In this document: piece by piece, positions 63,136 to 64,000 of the stretch | Layout of the letters: each line of letters begins with the position of its first letter | Numbering within the stretch: position 1 is the first letter of the stretch | NCBI RefSeq assembly: GCF_014161445.1 | Contig: NZ_JABBXA010000003.1 | Coordinates: 62,001-126,000, forward strand | Direction of reading: 5' to 3' | From: Microbispora sp. H13382 | GTDB taxonomy: Bacteria; Actinomycetota; Actinomycetes; Streptosporangiales; Streptosporangiaceae | DNA length: 64,000 nucleotides | The notes under the pieces: model-generated | Database searches by the model: none | Seen by the model: the letters and a program-made list of their open reading frames with translations, nothing else | What the model was told of the DNA's origin: nothing | Made by a program: the position numbers and the translations under genes

Positions 63136-64000
63136 ATGAATTCTCCGCAGAGTGCCCCGGTGGGCCAGTCCTGGCGAGACCTACCCGCGGCGCAGCAGCC
63201 CGAGTACCCCGACCGCGAGGCTCTGCGCGGTGTGATCGCGGACCTCGAGTCGTACCCCCCGCTCGTCTTCGCCGGCGAGTGCGACCAACTGCGCGCCCGC
63301 CTGGGAGCCGTCGCCAGGGGTGAGGCATTCCTGTTGCAGGGCGGCGACTGCGCCGAGACCTTCGGCGGGGTCTCCGCCGACCAGATCCGCAACAAACTCA
63401 AGACGCTGCTCCAGATGAGCGCGGTCCTCACGTACGCCGCCTCCATGCCCGTCGTCAAGGTGGGCCGGATCGCGGGGCAGTACTCCAAGCCGCGTTCCGC
63501 GCCCACCGAGACCCGCGACGGCGTGACGCTCCCGAGCTACCGGGGCGACTCCATCAACGGCATGGAGTTCACCCCCGGGGCCCGCACACCCGACCCGGAG
63601 CGGCTCAAGCGGATGTACCACGCGTCCGCCTCGACGCTGAACCTGGTGCGGGCCTTCACCACCGGCGGGTACGCCGACCTGCGCCAGGTGCACTCCTGGA
63701 ACCAGGACTTCGTGAAGTCCTCGCCGGCGGGCCGGCGCTACGAGGCCCTGGCCCGGGAGATCGACCGGGCGCTGAGCTTCATGAACGCCTGCGGGGCCGG
63801 TCCGGAGGAGTTCGGCGCGGTCGAGTTCTACTCCTCCCACGAGGCGCTGATCCTGGACTACGAGTCGGCGCTGACCCGGACGGACTCCCGCACCGGGCGG
63901 CTGTACGACGTGTCGGCGCACATGGTGTGGATCGGGGAGCGCACCCGGCAGCTCGACCACGCGCATGTCGCGTTCGTCTCCGGGATCCGCAACCCGATCG
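63136..64000 (+). CDS. Class II 3-deoxy-7-phosphoheptulonate (DAHP) synthase, partial
   Basis: 288 residues visible; the gene runs off the right edge. Class II (plant-like, AroF-type) hallmarks: SWRDLPAAQQPEYPD, LLQGGDCAETFGGVSADQIR (the Cys of the metal site), MPVVKVGRIAGQYSKPRSAP (PEP-binding RxxGQxxKPRS), FYSSHEALILDYESALTR and the beginning of the C-terminal part. It makes DAHP from PEP and erythrose 4-phosphate, the entry step of the shikimate pathway. Extra copies of this enzyme inside metabolite clusters boost aromatic precursor supply. ATG at 63136; the ribosome site is weak (GGAAG 13 bases upstream). Confidence 0.93.
   Translation, partial: MNSPQSAPVGQSWRDLPAAQQPEYPDREALRGVIADLESYPPLVFAGECDQLRARLGAVARGEAFLLQGGDCAETFGGVSADQIRNKLKTLLQMSAVLTYAASMPVVKVGRIAGQYSKPRSAPTETRDGVTLPSYRGDSINGMEFTPGARTPDPERLKRMYHASASTLNLVRAFTTGGYADLRQVHSWNQDFVKSSPAGRRYEALAREIDRALSFMNACGAGPEEFGAVEFYSSHEALILDYESALTRTDSRTGRLYDVSAHMVWIGERTRQLDHAHVAFVSGIRNPI

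Noticed and set aside
49835..64000. Assignment of the right-hand cluster to phenazine biosynthesis
   Set aside because: A class II DAHP synthase and a PNPOx-fold protein would fit PhzC and PhzG loosely, but no PhzA/B, D, E or F homologue is visible, and the PNPOx-fold protein is of the larger COG3576 type.

Overview
The window is a high-GC actinobacterial chromosome segment. It is dense in GTG and TTG starts, four-base stop/start overlaps and G/C-ending codons. The gene types (actinobacterial VLRF1-type peptidyl-tRNA hydrolase, SapB/AmfS-type lanthipeptide locus, CYP152, tandem GH15 enzymes, type III PKS locus) point to a filamentous member of the Streptosporangiales or a related order. That placement is inference from recognised families; no search was run. 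No rRNA, tRNA, CRISPR array, insertion sequence or prophage was seen.

Layout. 1-2.1 kb: end of an ABC-2 permease, then a histidine kinase and a NarL-type regulator. 2.1-13.4 kb: mostly housekeeping genes, including a degenerate EAL/CBS protein, a VLRF1-family hydrolase, an ABC-F ATPase behind a short leader, a small HTH protein, an enoyl-CoA hydratase, an ABC exporter, a sulfotransferase, an LD-carboxypeptidase and a GNAT protein. 13.4-17 kb: two tandem GH15 enzymes sharing an almost identical 599-bp tract with foreign-looking codon use. 17-24.9 kb: a YczE/MocR divergent pair with a palindrome between them, a peptide transporter, an acyl-CoA ligase and two related secreted proteins.

25.1-33.7 kb is a complete-looking class III lanthipeptide cluster: sensor kinase, LanKC synthetase, three near-identical precursor genes, two ABC half-transporters and a convergent response regulator. 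The two halves of the likely two-component system sit at opposite ends, and their gene upstream regions share a 12-bp motif. 33.9-37.7 kb is a type III PKS / methyltransferase / FAD enzyme operon with a divergent UbiA prenyltransferase, probably making a modified phenolic or quinone lipid. 37.6-43.6 kb holds membrane and sugar-transfer genes (DUF2079, methyltransferase, DUF2064, GT2, GT-C-like protein, nucleotide-sugar epimerase). 43.8-49.8 kb has a secreted FnIII-CBM2 protein, a CYP152 peroxygenase, RtcB and small genes.

From about 49.8 kb to the end lies what looks like the left part of a secondary-metabolite cluster. It has a LysR fragment, an MFS exporter, an acyl-CoA-dehydrogenase-like flavoenzyme, a CGNR regulator, an F420/FMN-type small oxidoreductase, an adenylate-forming ligase, a methyltransferase, an AraC regulator, a PNPOx-fold protein, a flavin reductase, an FAD/NAD(P)-binding protein, a class II aldolase and a class II DAHP synthase that runs off the end. 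A DAHP synthase inside such a set suggests a shikimate-derived product. I cannot identify the product from this part alone. Strong hairpins mark transcript ends at 24.96, 44.92, 50.4, 52.06 and 54.8 kb.
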